A DNA stretch of 64,000 nt, from positions 930,001-994,000 of the forward strand of contig JAHLKG010000001.1 in the NCBI GenBank assembly GCA_025526995.1. The letters run 5' to 3'. Under the pieces are notes generated by a model. The model made no database searches. It had not been told where the DNA came from and worked only from the letters and a program-made list of their open reading frames with translations. The position numbers were made by a program, and so were the translations under genes. The first letter of the stretch is position 1. Each line of letters begins with the position of its first letter. Source of the stretch: Powellomyces hirtus. Its lineage: Eukaryota > Chytridiomycota > Chytridiomycetes > Spizellomycetales > Powellomycetaceae. Below, piece after piece: positions 46,701 through 58,812 of this stretch.

Positions 46701-49700
46701 GCTGAGTGACCGGATTGCGTCCACCTCCGGGAGGTCCCATTGCACAGACAAAGGTAATGTCCACAATTTCCATGAACTTTCCGACGTTCTTGCGATCGTA
46801 CCAGCCGCCGCAATCCATCCATTGGCGTAAAAGTTCCACAGCTGGCTGAGCTCCACAGATATCAAGTGCAGGCATGTTGAGGTCATCAACAAACACCACA
46901 AACTTCTTGCCAACTGGTGGTCCAAAAACACCTTTACGTCTCTTTTCCATCTTACTGTCGATCAAGTCTTGTGTTTGGTTTGCTCCAGTACGCGCGGAAA
47001 AGTTGAAAATAAGCGGCATCACGGTTGAGTCCATTCCTCGCATGAGTTTGTCTTGTATGGTAACAGTTTTTCCGGTTCCCGTAGGCCCGGTGCTCAGAAC
47101 GTGACAGCCGTGCGGAAGCAACAACTGGAGTAAGTAGGTGTTGCGGACACTGTCCATGGTTGGAACGATAGTTTCACTCGGGTTTGCTTTTGGGTTCATT
47201 TGGAACTCGGGGGCAAATGACATCCAGTCAATCCACCCGCCTCTTTCTTGGTCAAAGATATAATCATATACCAGACCCTGCCCCGGAACCGGCATTGCCA
47301 TTTCACGATCATGCATGCGGGCACGCATCCATAGGTCAAACTTTTGTCGCCCGTCTCGGTCGGTGGTTGCGCCCACGGACCAGACGAAGGCAAAGACGAA
47401 GAATGGTTCGATGCTTTGGGAGAACTTTTCAGTTATCTCAGCAGCCTATATAAAACGAAATAAGAATACTGACATGTGTCGCTATTTGATACAGCATGCA
47501 AAAACTTACTTGCGGAGCTGCTCCCGTGGCCGTGTCCGGATCGACTTGCCAGAACGGTGCCATCATGCAATGTAATATTTTCATAAGGTTTGTCGCCAAA
47601 TGACCATTGGAAGTGGGCACAGCTTCTTTGACGTTTTTGCGAATGAATTCCAGTCCAGATTCCAGCCAGAAGTCAAAGAGCGGTTGAACCGAGTTTCGGA
47701 AGACACTTGATAAATCGGCTGGAAGTGCAGCCTCCTCCTTTTGCAGCCAGCTCTTGACAAGAGGCGAGAGACCAAGAGCCTCGGGCTCCATGTAGATCAT
47801 TCCACAGCGAGACACTGTGGCGGGTGAGGCATATGCAAGATCCTGCACTTCGAACATCATGGTTTGTGTTGATGCCATCTTGATGATTTCTCCACTTGTC
47901 AGGCATAACTTTTTGTTGTCGTCCAAAAGAGTATTCATTGTTTCCACCCAGACCGCATCTACCGGACCATCGAAGACATACCATTTCTTATCTGGAGAAG
48001 TATCCTCAACACCCTCACGCATGAGCGCCGACAGGATTCCATCGGACCATTCATGCGTTTGTTGATCGAACTCCCCGTAAAGCTGGCCCATGGTAATAGA
48101 TTTCGGATTTAGAACATGAACTTTCACCTTCTGAAAAACCGTGTTGTTCGGAGCAGTGATGCCTTGCAAAACGCTCAAACTTCGCGCCAAAACTCTGCAG
48201 CAACTCGTCTTGCCACCCCCTGGCGGCCCCACCAACATGAGACCATGTCGAACAATTGTAGTCTCATACAACTGAATGCACTTGTTGATGAACGTTTCTT
48301 CCGGCTGAAGTCCCATATTTTTGCACGTAGTATGCAAAGATTCCAGTAGTGCCCCGTAGTTGATTTTTGGTAACTCCACGCCGGGGAACAAGTCGCTGAT
48401 GATTCCGTTGAACAGAGGGACGTCATCCGCAAGGAACTTTGGCAAATTGCAATCGACGAGAGCACGTAACATGATGATCTCTTCCGGCCCGTTGGGATCC
48501 GTTCGCTTGAGGTTTCCGGCTGCGGAGATGACTGACTTGACCGCTCTCATACCAAAGTCATAGTGATCCTGTGATGACAGTTGTTCGGAGCTCAATTTGA
48601 AAGTTGCCACCATCTTCTCGGCAAGAACTTGAGCGTTACTGAATCCAAACGAAAAGAGGGAGATCTCCCCAATCATGGCGTAATTAGGAATCATCATCGC
48701 GACCTTCAATGAAAGAATGGGTTATCAGGTCGTGTTTGCTGCCTAAAAATGAGAGGGGACTTACCGGACGGAACAATGCTTTCAAATTATCAGGTAGTTC
48801 AGTACGACCAGCGTAACCAGGGTTCATGGTGATAAAAATCGCATTGGTAGGATCCAAAGGCAGGTCAACGCCTTCAAACAGGAATCGCTTTAAACCCAAC
48901 GCCGCCGCTTTCTGAATGGTAAGAATTTGCTGTGCAACAACACTGAGGACCTCAATATCAATTCGGTTGAATTCGTCGAAGCAGGCCCAGGCGCCGCTGG
49001 AAGCTAATCCTTTGAAGAATTTTGCCATCGCCAGGTAGTCCAGTTGATCGGAGCAGTTAAACACGACACATTGCTTGGCAAGCGCCTTTGCCAAATCCTT
49101 GACGGTCTCAGTTTTGCCTGTTCCAGCGGGTCCGGCAGGAGCACCCCCCATTCCGAGGTGCATGGCACCGGACAAAGTCAAGTAACATCTGTCGGTAAGT
49201 GGTGTAATAACCAGACGACCTGTATTTCCCAGATACTCGTATCCGTATCTGTTCATTGAAAATGAGAACGTTGCCAACCACGGTCTCGGGATGTGCATCC
49301 GGCGTACCTGAAATTTGCGTTGACAATCTTGACGCGAAGATCGTCTTCCTCCCAGTAGTATCGCAATTGACTGATCCAGTCAAAGTCATTCTCGCTGGTA
49401 ACTCCCGCCTCGACCAGCTTTCGGACCACATCGCGACTATGCACATCGATGACGATGAGATCGCCTAGCACCAGGCGGTTGAGGAACGGCAATTCTCCGC
49501 GTACAAGGCCCACCAGGCCATCGAGCTGCGAGAGAAGACGAGCGTACAGCGCTTTCACTCCGGCTGGGCCAGACTTCAGCGCTTCGGTCACTTCCTTTGT
49601 CCAATAGGTCTGCGAACAAGCGATAACCGCTTGACCCGGCCAGTCCAGAACCCATGCGGTTCGCGGTTTCAAGTGATACGTGGACAATCCATCGATGATA

Positions 49701-52700
49701 ACCTTCTTCACACTCTTCCGCATTTGGTCCTCAACGTGCAAGAGCCAGTCTTCCACTGGGCCCCGTGGGTAGAACGGCTCTGCGACCTGAATCTTCTCCC
49801 CTTCGGCAGAATAGATCGCTGTGATAAGGTTGTCCGCCTCGAATTCCAAACTCGCCACGTTCTCGAAACATTTTCGCAAGTGTGGTTGCACAGCGGTTGG
49901 ATCTTTCGTTTGCGAGAGAATTTGAAGCAGCTCGTCGTCGCTGAGGAAGAAGAAACGAGGAAACGCGATGCGCTTGCTCTCGAGGTAGGCAGACAGTCCT
50001 TTGGAAACCAGCTCCAAAAGCTTGTTGCACTCTCTGAATGAATCCAATAGCTTGAAATCGCTGCAGAATTCGATGACTCCAGGCTTTTGCTTTGCTTGAG
50101 ACATGATCCGCCGCCAGGTTCTATCCATTGTGGTGAAACGCTTGCTCTCGGCCGGAAGCTGTGTGACAATGTCGTCACTGCTGAAGATTGGCTCGAGATA
50201 CAGCCAAGATCGCTGGCAAGCCATCCACGCTTCCACGACTTCTTGTACGGTTCGAAGCTTGCTCTCCCACAAGCTGATCCGTTCTGCAAATGGCTTCTTG
50301 TACGGACTGAAGCTCATGCTTTGTGTCATGACAATATGGTCGTCCAATAAGCGAATGACTTCATCAGATATTTTCATAATAGCAGTTCCACTGTCTTTAT
50401 ACGGAATAATCTCGAGCATGATAGACTTCCATTCGCTGTCCATCTTGTCCAATGCAGCTTCAATGGAGTACTCCTTCCCAGCCGTATCACAGACTTTGGA
50501 AATGCTGTCAACCCGCTCCAGAAGGTTCATCTTCAAAATATCGGTTAAAGTCAGCCCGCCATCTGGACGGATTTTGATGCCTAGCTCTTCGCTGAGCCGT
50601 TCCCAGTGTCTGTCTCGCATTCCGGGGTTTCTGAGGGCTTGAATTAGCGGGAGGTTGGGTTTGAAGTCGTCCATTTCGTCTTTCATCTGCCCAATCAATC
50701 CATCAGCCGCCGGTAATAACAACAGGGAGAGATGCGCCCCTTACCTGCATAGCCACGGCCAAGCATCCCGGCTGACTTTTGAATGTTTTGACACTTTTGA
50801 ACATTGTTCTCCAAGCGTTCATGAGGTTCTTCTCAACTTCCTCTGCATTCAGCTCCAAGAAGCTACCATTCAGCCACTGATTCCGCCACTTGCTCCAGTC
50901 AGCAGCAGTTAACCATAAATTCTTGTACGGTTCAAAGTCCTTGGATAGCTGTCCGACCTCGTCATAATGGGTGACCTCCATATTGAATAGCCGCTCCCTG
51001 TTATTGAAGAGCGCCACCAGATTCTGACATTCTTTCAATTCTTGCGAGGTCTTGTGCACTTCAGCAGCGATGTCAACCACCCGGTTGATGTCAGAATGTT
51101 TGCTAAAGTCCACAATAACTGTGCCCAGAGTGTGCACCCGTTCTTTGAAAATCTCCTGGTCCGCAGCCAGGTTTCGCAGAAAGCTTTGCTCATCGTTTTC
51201 GAGCGCGGTCTCGGTTTGGCGAACCATGTCGTCAATTCGCATGGGCCAAATGTATGCCTGCCACCGAGCTTTGAAATCTTCATTGGACAACTCGTAGCGA
51301 TGCTTTTCGAGCACATCATAGTACTGAAGCATCTCCGTTATACGTGCGTGCTGCGTCCTCACCGTTTCGGGGATGGAGCGGAGATACTCACGCAGCTCAG
51401 TCAACTCTTCGATTTTCACCGGTCGCTCTTTCAGACGTGCTTGAATAGTGGCAAAGGCCTGTGAAATGCTCGAAGCAAGACGCGAAGCCCGTCGAGTAAG
51501 AATGTCCAGGATCACCTTGCTCAGATCCTTCCTCATTGCTATTCGGATGCTCTCGCAGTTTACCCAGAACAGGCCGAGTGAGATGTGATTCGGGACTTCT
51601 TTGTCCAAAGTCTCCCATTCCTGCGCGTGTTTTGCAATGTCCTTCTCCATCTCGTCAATAGTGTGTTCCTCCGCTTCGTATTCTTGCGCATACTTTGTAA
51701 TATCCAGAGTGAGAATTGGTATATGACGGTCGTACTGCTTGATGTACGCCTCCAGAGGTGCAATCCCACTCTTCAAACCCTGGACTAGACGTTGTCGAAG
51801 ACGCATAATCGCGGGGTCCCTCGTGTGAGGGATTTGGAGCGTGGGCTTGGCGGCCCAGAACATTTGGTCCAAAACCAAAGGCTCAAGCTCCGGCAAGCCC
51901 TCAACCGTAGTCAAGGCTTTGTCGAATATGGACAAGAGCACAGTCTCAAAATGATTGAAATCGAGATTGTAATGCAGTGTCCCATTGCGAAACAATAGAT
52001 CGACTGCAAACAGAGGACGTCGGGGTCCGCTGTCCGAACTGGATGATTTGGCATGTCCTCTGCCTTCCGCTATCTTGACATCGTTTGTGCCCGCAATCAT
52101 CACCTTCTGGTTGCTGATAGAGGTGATCAGGCGAATATAGTCGCTTAGAGAATTCAACACGAGAAATCGTAATGAATCCTGCATGATGAATTTTACAGTC
52201 GTCATAAGACGCTTCAGTTTGCTGATGTTGTACACCTCCAGGTTGGTCTCCTTCATGTTGTACCATCCTTTTCCGACGTCTTTGAATCCGTTCTTTAACA
52301 ACGTTTTGTTGGTCGAAATCCAGCTACGCAGAATAGTTTGACATAATAAGTGCACTGAACAGTTCTACGTAGTTGAGAGGCCTTCAAAGGTCCTACCTAT
52401 CGCGAAGACTGGTCTTCATGGTCAGCAAATTTTGCGCTTGAACCTGCTCAAATTCGTCCAAACGCATTGTCTTGGTGATGTTACTGACGAACAGACTGGA
52501 GAAAGAAAGTTTATCGCATTCGATGCGAACTTTGGACAAGGTGCGGACGACCTCCAAACTGCTGAGAAACGTCGAGAAGCTGAATCCTCGCTGCTGCTTT
52601 GCATAGTCGTAGGCCGGAACTGATAATGGGCTGTATCTATCAAGAGGAGTTTACAATGAGTGTTTTGCTTTTGAAGGCATTTTGGCAAATTTAGTCCTAC

Positions 52701-54223
52701 TCGGAAGCGGGTGTCGGCGGTTCCGGCTTGGGAAGGTCTAGCGATGCATGAATTCCGTTCGAATCACCCATTGTCACCTCCGTATCGAACAGCTGCTTGT
52801 TCATCGCTCTCGAATAGTCACATTTAATCTCATTCAGAATCGTTTCAGCGGAGACTGTGGGCTCGCTTTGAGATTTCTTATCACCTGGCTTCTTATACGC
52901 CGCCATGGTGAGCACACGCGACAGCTGCGTGCCCGGGATTTGTATAGCCTGTTCCGTTGGCATACAATCAATGAAAAAATTATACTTTAGCGTTCGGGCG
53001 ACCTGTTCACGCAATCGGTACGCTGCGGCAACTCTTTGGGCGAAGACGAAAGGATCTTCGGCAAGAAACACCAAGTTGATGCGATGCACCCACGCTCCAG
53101 CTTTGCGGCCAGCCTTGTTGCTTTCTGCGTGGTCGCTTTCATCTTCGTCCTCTTCCTCTTCAGACTCGGGGCCCGATTCATCGTCTTTGGTCTTGTCATA
53201 TGAGTGCGCATATGTCCACCCGTTCACATTGTTCCATTTGACCATCCACAGTTTGGTGGTCCAGTTATACGCCGTCACCAGACAGTCTCGCCAGATGGTT
53301 CCGTTGAATGCCTGTGCAGGCACGGGGATTGTGGCATACTGCATCCCACTGGCATCTGTGGTTGCCTTTTGAGCGTCGCGGCGAAGGTTCAAGCGAGTTT
53401 TATTGAGCACGCTGACTTCATCATTGGCCCCGTATGTCTCCATGTCCAGCCATTCGGCAATATCCCGTGACTCGTACTCGGAGTTGTCAAAGTTGTCAAG
53501 CGGCAGGAAATCACTGAGAGTGACCGACGGTGTAGGGCCGTCCTCATGTTTGTGTGGTGCAGCATGTAAATCAGGGGGCTGGTTTGCTGCCTTTTCCTCG
53601 GCAAGCTTTTGTTTGAGATCTTCCAGCGCTTTGTATATCAGCTCCCCAATGTTTTGTTTGCAGAAGAGCCGCTTTTTGCGTTCGATCTCAATCTTGCGCG
53701 GTGTCTGCCCAGGTTGCGCAATGAACGGCAGCATCACCTTGGGTTCCAGCCCTTTAGCGTAATCGGCTGGAGTGTACTCTCGAGTTGGAGCAGGAGCTGT
53801 CTTGATCTGCGCTTGGTTTGCTGCATTGTTACTTCCGGTCGGCCCATGGGGCGCCGCGGCGGTAGCCTCCGCCTCCGAAAACCCCATCCTATCCCCGGTG
53901 AGACCGCCCACGCCCCATTTCAGATTCTCCGCCGTTGTGACTCTCTCTTCTTTCCGTAGCGGTCGCTGATAAGTCCGTGTGTTGGGCAAGCCCTCGCGGA
54001 TAGGCTCGTTCTGAACGGGTGGCGGAGGTGCCTGCAGCTCGGTATAGTCCTCAAAGACCTCTGGTCGCACCACGTATTCGCTGAGCATACCGGACCCTGC
54101 GGGGGCAGCCGCACGCCGTGGTGGCGCTATGAGTGATTCGGCTGGCTTGTTGGGGACATCTGATTTGAATGCGTCTGTTCCTGTCCAATTCAAAGGCTGG
54201 TGGATTGCCTTCTTTTCGCGCAT
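40756..54223 (-). CDS. DNAH1: Axonemal inner-arm dynein heavy chain, DNAH1 type
   Basis: Complete dynein heavy chain of about 4282 aa. Eleven exons: 54223-52701, 52636-52397, 52323-50745, 50686-49308, 49248-48765, 48703-47510, 47445-46204, 46149-42206, 42147-41081, 41020-40952, 40883-40756; all phases close. The tail carries DNAH1-specific landmarks ([35 protein letters not shown]). The linker is followed by AAA1 P-loop GPAGTGKTE (about residue 1613), AAA2 GPPGGGKTS (about 1898), AAA3 GPTGTGKTV (about 2251) and AAA4 GVGGSGRQS (about 2600). The coiled-coil stalk, the AAA5-6 region and the C-terminal domain ([18 protein letters not shown]) follow. It powers flagellar beating as an inner-arm motor. 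The 5' end is uncertain: the frame is open to 54280 without an ATG, so an upstream exon may exist. Confidence 0.95.
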
Positions 54224-54846
54224 GTGGCCTTTGCGGGTTCCAGAAGATTTATGCTTGAAAATTCCTGGACCACTGTGCACAACTTTCTTTAGTATTTCGA
54301 TATCAGAAGAATGTCAGTATAACAGTACTGAGAACCTGCCCACCACCGTGCTTATATATAAAAACAAATAGTTATGCGAAACTGTTAAAATCAGCAACAT
54401 AAACGGTTGAACCTGACGCGACAGACGCGTTGTGCTGACTAAGCACATGTCCGCCGCAACTGCTGGAATTGCGTTGGCTGACCCAAATGGGAGGGGAAGA
54501 CGATTCCTCAAACAAAAATTGAGGGTCCGAAGAATGGCCCGTTGATGAGACATCAAACTCCCTCCGACAGATACTACAGAGAAAAAAAAATCGGCGATTT
54601 TTTGTCTTTCTTCCGTACCTTGTGCTCTCTTTTTATCCGACGTTCTGGTGGCTCGGCAGTCTTGTGGAGGCTAAACAGAAAACCGGAGGCAGTGGTATGC
54701 ATCAATGTTATGCATGCAAAACAATATGTCCCAGAGGATGATCTCAAGTATATAAGACTGTCACAAGCAAGCTTGGACCTGACTTTCTTTGTTACCTCAA
54801 TGTAGCGGTACAGTTGTTGTAGACACACATATACAGATTAGCAAGG
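54224..54846. promoter_or_regulatory. Divergent promoter region, DNAH1 / SPAG6
   Basis: About 620 bp between the first ATG of the dynein and the ATG of SPAG6, two axonemal genes read in opposite directions. It contains an A8-9 run near 54585-54592 and T-runs just after it. I see no clear full X-box (RFX site), only a half-site-like gttacc at about 54792. Co-expression in zoospore formation is inferred. Confidence 0.5.
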
Positions 54847-57166
54847 ATGACAGCCTCGCCTACCGCGGCCAATACCCGAGCGGTAATAGCACAGCATGTA
54901 GCATTTTCCTTCCAGGAATTTAAACTCGCTGACTAAAATCTGGAAACAGGTCTTTGCGGTGTTCGAGAAATACCAAAAGGAGCGGTTGATGTTTGTGCAA
55001 ACAGTCGCGGACCTCGCATCGCGGGAAAGCAACATCGATGCCCTCCAAAGCGCAGGAGTGATGTCGCTGCTCCGACCGCTTCTCCTCGACAACGTGCCGG
55101 CAATACAGCAGGCTGCTGCCTTGGCACTCGGCCGGCTGGCAAACTACAATGAGGATATGGCTCAATCGGTTGTTGACTCGGACATTCTGCCGCAGTTGGT
55201 TTATTCGCTGAGTGAACAAAATGTGGGTAGCATAAAATGAAATATGGCGCGATAGGAGGGGTGGCGTATGTTGGCTGACAACTCTTGAGTATCTTAGCGC
55301 TTTTATAAAAAGGCGGCGGCTTTTGTGCTCCGCGCCGTGGCCAAACATTCGCCAGAACTGGCTCAATCGGCTGTCGACTCGGGAGCTCTTACAGCATTGA
55401 TTAGCTGCCTGGAGGAGTTTGATCCAGGAGTCAAAGAATCGGCTGCTTGGGCTCTCGGATACATTGCTCGGCACAATGGAGGTACTTTTTTTCCACAAAT
55501 CTTTTGCCAACATTTTTCCACGTACATGAGTGAAGCGTAGGAGGCTGACTTGTTCATCACGACTGTAGAGCTGTCACAGGCCGTAGTGGATGCGGGAGCA
55601 GTGCCGCTACTTGTTCTTTGCGTTCAGGAGCCCGAACTCTCTCTCCGTAGAATTGCCGCGTCGGCTCTCAGTGACATTGCGAAGCACTCTCCGGAAGTAG
55701 GTTTCGCCGCCATTTTTCTTAGCATGGAACAACACTAACGATGGGCGGTTGCTGGATTCTTTTTAGCTTGCTCAATGCGTGGTAGACGCAAACACTGTCC
55801 CGATTGTCGCACCCCTTTTGGCCAACCCTGACGCAAAACTCCGCCGACAAGTATGCTCTGCCCTTGCGCAGATTGCAAAGCACACGGTGGACTTGGCAGA
55901 AACAGTGGTGGATGGCGAAATCTTCCCGAACGCGCTCAATTGCTTGAAGGATGTTGACGGCTATGTCAAAAAAAATGCTGCCACCCTGGTCTGCGAGATT
56001 GCAAAACACACTCCTGAGGCAAGTTTAGGGGGCATCTGGGTTGATGGAAATCAGAAGAACGAAATGATAGACCAGCCGTGAAGGCTAACACCAGGAACCA
56101 ACACACCCTTTGTGAACTTTTGTAGTTGGCTCAACTCATTGTCAACTCTGGTGGAATTGCCGCAGTTGTTGACTACGTCAACGAGACTCGCGGAAACGCC
56201 CGTCTGCCTGGTGTCATGACGCTGGGATACGTTGCCGCGTTCTCGGAAACACTCGCTCTTGCAGTGATTGTCGCCAAGGGAGTTCCGCCACTTACACAGG
56301 CCCTCGTGATCGAGAATGAAGAGCACATCAAGGTTTGTAAGGCCCAACTTGTGGGAGGAGCCCGAGGAAGAGAGTCGGTCGTTGTTGACATAATGTATTT
56401 GCCTAGGCTGCTTGCGCATGGTCCCTCGGCCAGATCGGACGACATTCACCGGACCACGCCAAGACGCTCGCCGACCACGCCGTCCTGCCCAAATTGCTCA
56501 AGATCCTCACATCGGGCGACAAGGGGTCTTCCGCGGCAACGGACACGGACGCTGGACCAGGCGCCGATCTAAAAACCAAAACCAAGCGTGCACTGAAATG
56601 CATTCTGGAGAAGACGCTTTCGATTGAAGCGCTGGACCCGTTGCTCCAGCCCAACGTCACGCCTCCCAACATTCTAAAGTACGTCGTCGGGCAGTTTGCC
56701 AAGATTCTCCCACACGACGTTGCTGCGCGTCGGTCGTTTGTCACGAGTGGAGGTCTGCAGCGCATCCAGGAGATTGCGAATTTGTTCGCGGGGATGGCGC
56801 CAGGGGTGCCTGGAACGTTGGCACAAGAGCAGGCGGTGGAGCGTGGCAGTTCGAATGTGCTGCAGGGTAATGCTTTGACAGGAACAAAGATGGGAGAGTA
56901 CATCACCACGATCAACGAGTGCTATCCAGAGGAGATTGTCAGATACTACTCTCCTGGCTATTCTGCAACGCTGTTGGACAAGGTAACGACACCTTGGCTT
57001 GGTGCATGCTAGGTACAGTCGCTGACTCTTGCGATCCCAGATTGACGAGTACAACAAGCAGCAAGAGTACGGATCAGGAGGTGGCCACCACACACAGCAA
57101 CTTCCTCGGTTACCATCGTCCGACCAGCTGCCAACAGCTCCCCAACCGCAAGGCATCACAGCCTAA
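54847..57166 (+). CDS. SPAG6: SPAG6/PF16 axonemal central-pair protein
   Basis: Predicted 593-aa armadillo-repeat protein. Exons: 54847-54882, 54950-55222, 55298-55481, 55569-55696, 55767-56018, 56126-56332, 56407-56982, 57041-57166; phases close. SPAG6/PF16 sits on the C1 microtubule of the central apparatus and is needed for its stability and flagellar motility. Eight or so armadillo repeats show family signatures: GVMSLLRPLLLDNVPAIQQ, AALALGRLANYNEDMA, RFYKKAAAFVLRAVAKHSPE, LSDIAKHSPE, YVKKNAATLV and CYPEEIVRYYSPGYS. The intron after 56018 has a gcaagt donor (GC-AG). Compared with animal SPAG6 there is an insert of about 20 residues (GPGADLKTKTK region), another around residue 515 (GMAPGVPGTLAQEQA) and a Gln/Gly-rich C-terminus of about 40 residues. 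The short first exon (12 aa) was placed by frame and homology. Confidence 0.93.
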
Positions 57167-57396
57167 ACTTCCCCGGAAGATGCGTCCTAAATCCGTATCC
57201 CCACATCTCAGAATCTGGATTTCTAATCTGGGCCCCACCCACGGCCCAAAAAAACAAACGTTCTGAATTTGTACATGTCGTCAATAAATATTTGATGGTA
57301 TGAACACATATGCCAATTGTCCGTTCTAACTACATATGAGTCCCGGTCGGCCAGCGGTTTCGTACCCTGGTGCAGGTGTATTTTTTTGAAGAACTT

Positions 57397-58501
57397 TCAC
57401 CACGTTTCCTCTCGCTTCCGCGTGAATCTGAACTGTATGATCATTCCGATGACTGCCAGAAGAACCATGGAGCATAGCAGGATGATTACGTCACGGCTTC
57501 GACTGCAAACCAACAAACACAGCGTCAATATTCTTGCGACATGGACATTGTAGCGCCCAATCTCGGATTGAATACGTACTCGAAAGTGGTCCAATTGACC
57601 TCATCCGGCCCGCTCAGGAATGCTTGCATGGACTCGGTGAACCCTGTCCGCGCATAGCAATCGATTCCAAACACGACGCTGTATGCCCCAGCCATGCTTG
57701 TCCCGACAATCAGCAGTTTTTTCTGTAGCACGAGGGCGAGGATGATACCGATTCCTGTCGCGACCGCCAGCAGAATGATTCGGCCTTTTTCGCTGTCCAC
57801 CAGTCCTCCATCTTTCCAGGAGAGCAAAAACATTCCAAAAAGCTGCAATCAAAAAATTGACGTCAGTTTACTCATGTGCGTCTCTCGAGAGTCACCACGG
57901 CTGGAAGGAGGGCTTTCTTCTTTCTTACAAATCCTGCCGTAGCTCCAAGTAGGACAAGTCCGAGTTTCCATAAACAGAGAGCGATTCCTCCACCCACAAC
58001 ACCGCACGCTAAAGATCCAAGCAGAAGAACCGTGCCTCTATGTTCATATCCAGTGTTGGGCTCGAGATTGACCATCAAGATGTATCCAGTCAAAGCTGAA
58101 ATGTGAATCGTAAGCGATAGCTAGTGCCTCCAACACCTATTGTGTGGGCTCAGGGACTCACCGGTCACGAAGAATCCGGTAAAAAACAGAGCGGCCTTCC
58201 ATAATCTCTGACCCACGATGAGTAAGAAAAGGCCTACAGCGATACACAATCCTCCCAACACTGCTTTTTGTGTAATGATCCTCTGCGCATCTTCTATGTA
58301 GCCATTGACTGGAAGTGACCGTCGTCAGTTCGGAAGCACTTTGCTGTGAAACTCCAGGCCAGTTCCCCAATTCTGTAAGGGTTCCAACCGTCACGTACTT
58401 TGATCTGTGGTGTCTGTATTGTTCTGAGCGGCCGCACTGCCGAAGCAGCAGATAAACAAAGCGAGAAGGGTCAGAGTTCTTGATTGACGTCGGGCGGCCA
58501 T
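57397..58501 (-). CDS. DUF4203/TMEM198-like seven-helix membrane protein
   Basis: Predicted 261-aa membrane protein. Exons: 58501-58399, 58308-58162, 58095-57929, 57842-57580, 57502-57397; phases close. A cleavable signal peptide is likely (MAARRQSRTLTLLALFICCF, then GSAAAQN). About seven hydrophobic segments follow, including LGGLCIAVGLFLLIVGQRLW, LGSLACGVVGGGIALCLWKL, IILLAVATGIGIILALVL and DVIILLCSMVLLAVIGMIIQ, with the glycine-rich pattern of the DUF4203/TMEM198 family. The C-terminus is short and basic (FTRKREETW). Animal TMEM198 is tied to Wnt/LRP6 signalling; nothing comparable is known for fungi, so no function is claimed. Head-to-head with AIM24. Confidence 0.72.
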
Positions 58502-58812
58502 GATGGCGCTGGTCACAAAAGTGTAAAAAGAGTTTTTAGTGAAAAGATTCTGTGGCGGGTGAGATCTGCTTTGTATTTGTATGTTGCGCCCGCGCGGTTT
58601 TCTGCCGGCGCTTGGCGCAAGCTTGGCATCTTCACACGGGCGGAAGTCGGGACAACGTGGCTTACGCGCTTACGCGGGCAACGCGCTTGACAATAGTCTT
58701 CCAAAAGATATCCCTGGTGGCTGTGCTTCTACTTTCCACTGCAGTGCTCTCACTGGCGTTGTCGGTTTCGCAAAGTGAGGCTGCATTCTAGAACCCCATC
58801 CTACGTTCCGCC
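58502..58812. promoter_or_regulatory. Shared divergent promoter, DUF4203 protein / AIM24
   Basis: 311 bp between two opposed start codons, GC-rich in the middle (about 58585-58680). No specific element recognised. Confidence 0.45.
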
